A DNA stretch of 64,000 nucleotides from Notamacropus eugenii (Eukaryota > Chordata > Mammalia > Diprotodontia > Macropodidae): contig NC_092873.1 of the NCBI RefSeq assembly GCF_028372415.1, forward strand, positions 357,435,134 through 357,499,133. Reading direction: 5' to 3'. Positions 63,723-64,000 of the stretch are shown piece after piece (position 1 is the stretch's first letter; each line of letters opens with the position of its first letter). A program made the position numbers and the translations under genes. The notes beneath the pieces were generated by a model. It made no database searches and was not told the DNA's origin. It saw only the letters and a list, made by a program, of their open reading frames with translations.

Positions 63723-64000
63723 AGATCTGTCTCCATCTCTTGCAGTGGATATCCTTCTCTGGCTCTCTGCCTTTCTATCTGTCTTTCTTTCTTCTCTGTC
63801 TCTGCCACTCTGCATCTACCTTTTTCTGGGCACTTAATCTCTTTGACTCCCTCTGTCTCAGTCTCTCTACGGCTGTGGCTGTTGCTGTGTCTGCCCTGTC
63901 CGTCTGCCTCTGTCTCTTTCCACGTCTGTCTCTGTAAACGCCTTTCTCTCTGTACGCACATAACAAAACGCTAAGCTTATATGTGGATGTAGGAAAGAAT

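Larger units (their letters stand above)
8055..64000 (-). repeat. Tandem array of about 5.2-kb units, each with one KRTAP gene
   Basis: Eleven genes lie head-to-tail with stop-to-stop spacings of 5195, 5195, 5204, 5182, 5186, 5166, 5168, 5186, 5202 and 5180 bp. Strict identity starts at 8074, inside gene 1, and the array runs off the right edge at 64000. Homology covers the whole spacer, not only the gene, so the repeated object is a macrosatellite-like unit. Each unit below is given from one stop codon to the next. Confidence 0.97.
59919..64000 (-). repeat. Array unit 11 (partial, cut by the window end)
   Basis: The 4082 bp present cover the gene, promoter and most of the spacer. B=T, C=G, D=C, F=T; 11 G. 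Numerous 1-bp insertions lie outside the gene (for example near 61054, 61186, 61493, 61531, 61883, 63240, 63357 and 63449), with deletions near 62642 and 63320. Confidence 0.88.

Noticed and set aside
8055..64000. Regular direct repeats suggesting CRISPR or a viral or plasmid concatemer
   Set aside because: The period is 5.2 kb with a eukaryotic TATA/poly-A gene and SINE remnants in each unit; there are no short repeat-spacer units and no replication genes.

Overview
This window is mammalian nuclear DNA, most likely from a marsupial. It carries no prokaryotic features. The main evidence is a set of minus-strand, single-exon genes for ultra-high-sulfur keratin-associated proteins (KRTAPs, hair and fur matrix proteins found only in mammals). 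The flanking L1 and SINE remnants look to me like the metatherian versions; this is recognition from memory, not a database search.

Layout. Positions 1-7369 form a gene-poor left flank: a SINE-like remnant (about 295-515), an L1 3'-end scrap (1449-1695), a processed pseudogene of MCUR1 with its own AATAAA and poly-A (about 2335-3797), a heavily deleted L1 copy (about 3798-6580), and an ERV solo LTR (6624-7225) bounded by a perfect 6-bp target duplication. Positions 7370-8073 are the diverged 3' flank of an older KRTAP paralog. At 8073/8074, inside the last codons of the first KRTAP gene, the sequence switches abruptly to a tandem array of about 5.2-kb units. The array runs to the end of the window with ten complete units and one partial unit, and it continues beyond the window.

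Every unit has one intact KRTAP gene on the minus strand (116 codons, 48-49 cysteines), a TATATAAA box 81 bp upstream of the ATG, an AATAAA about 545 bp past the stop, three old MIR/CORE-SINE-like remnants, a poly-G tract and a (CT)n/(CGCT)n/(TATC)n tract. I see no second gene in the spacer. Units are nearly identical outside the low-complexity tracts, and almost all length variation sits in those tracts. The few single-base variants are mosaically shared among non-adjacent units, which points to ongoing unequal exchange or gene conversion. Copies 4, 6 and 7 carry the only internal protein variant (Cys47 to Arg). Copy 1 has its own C-terminus and 3' UTR.

The genes do not form a pathway. They are dosage copies of one structural protein that would be crosslinked to hair keratins by disulfide bonds in the hair cortex or cuticle. 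From about 58.3 kb to the end, single-base indels become frequent, which looks like reduced consensus quality, though real decay of the last unit is possible.
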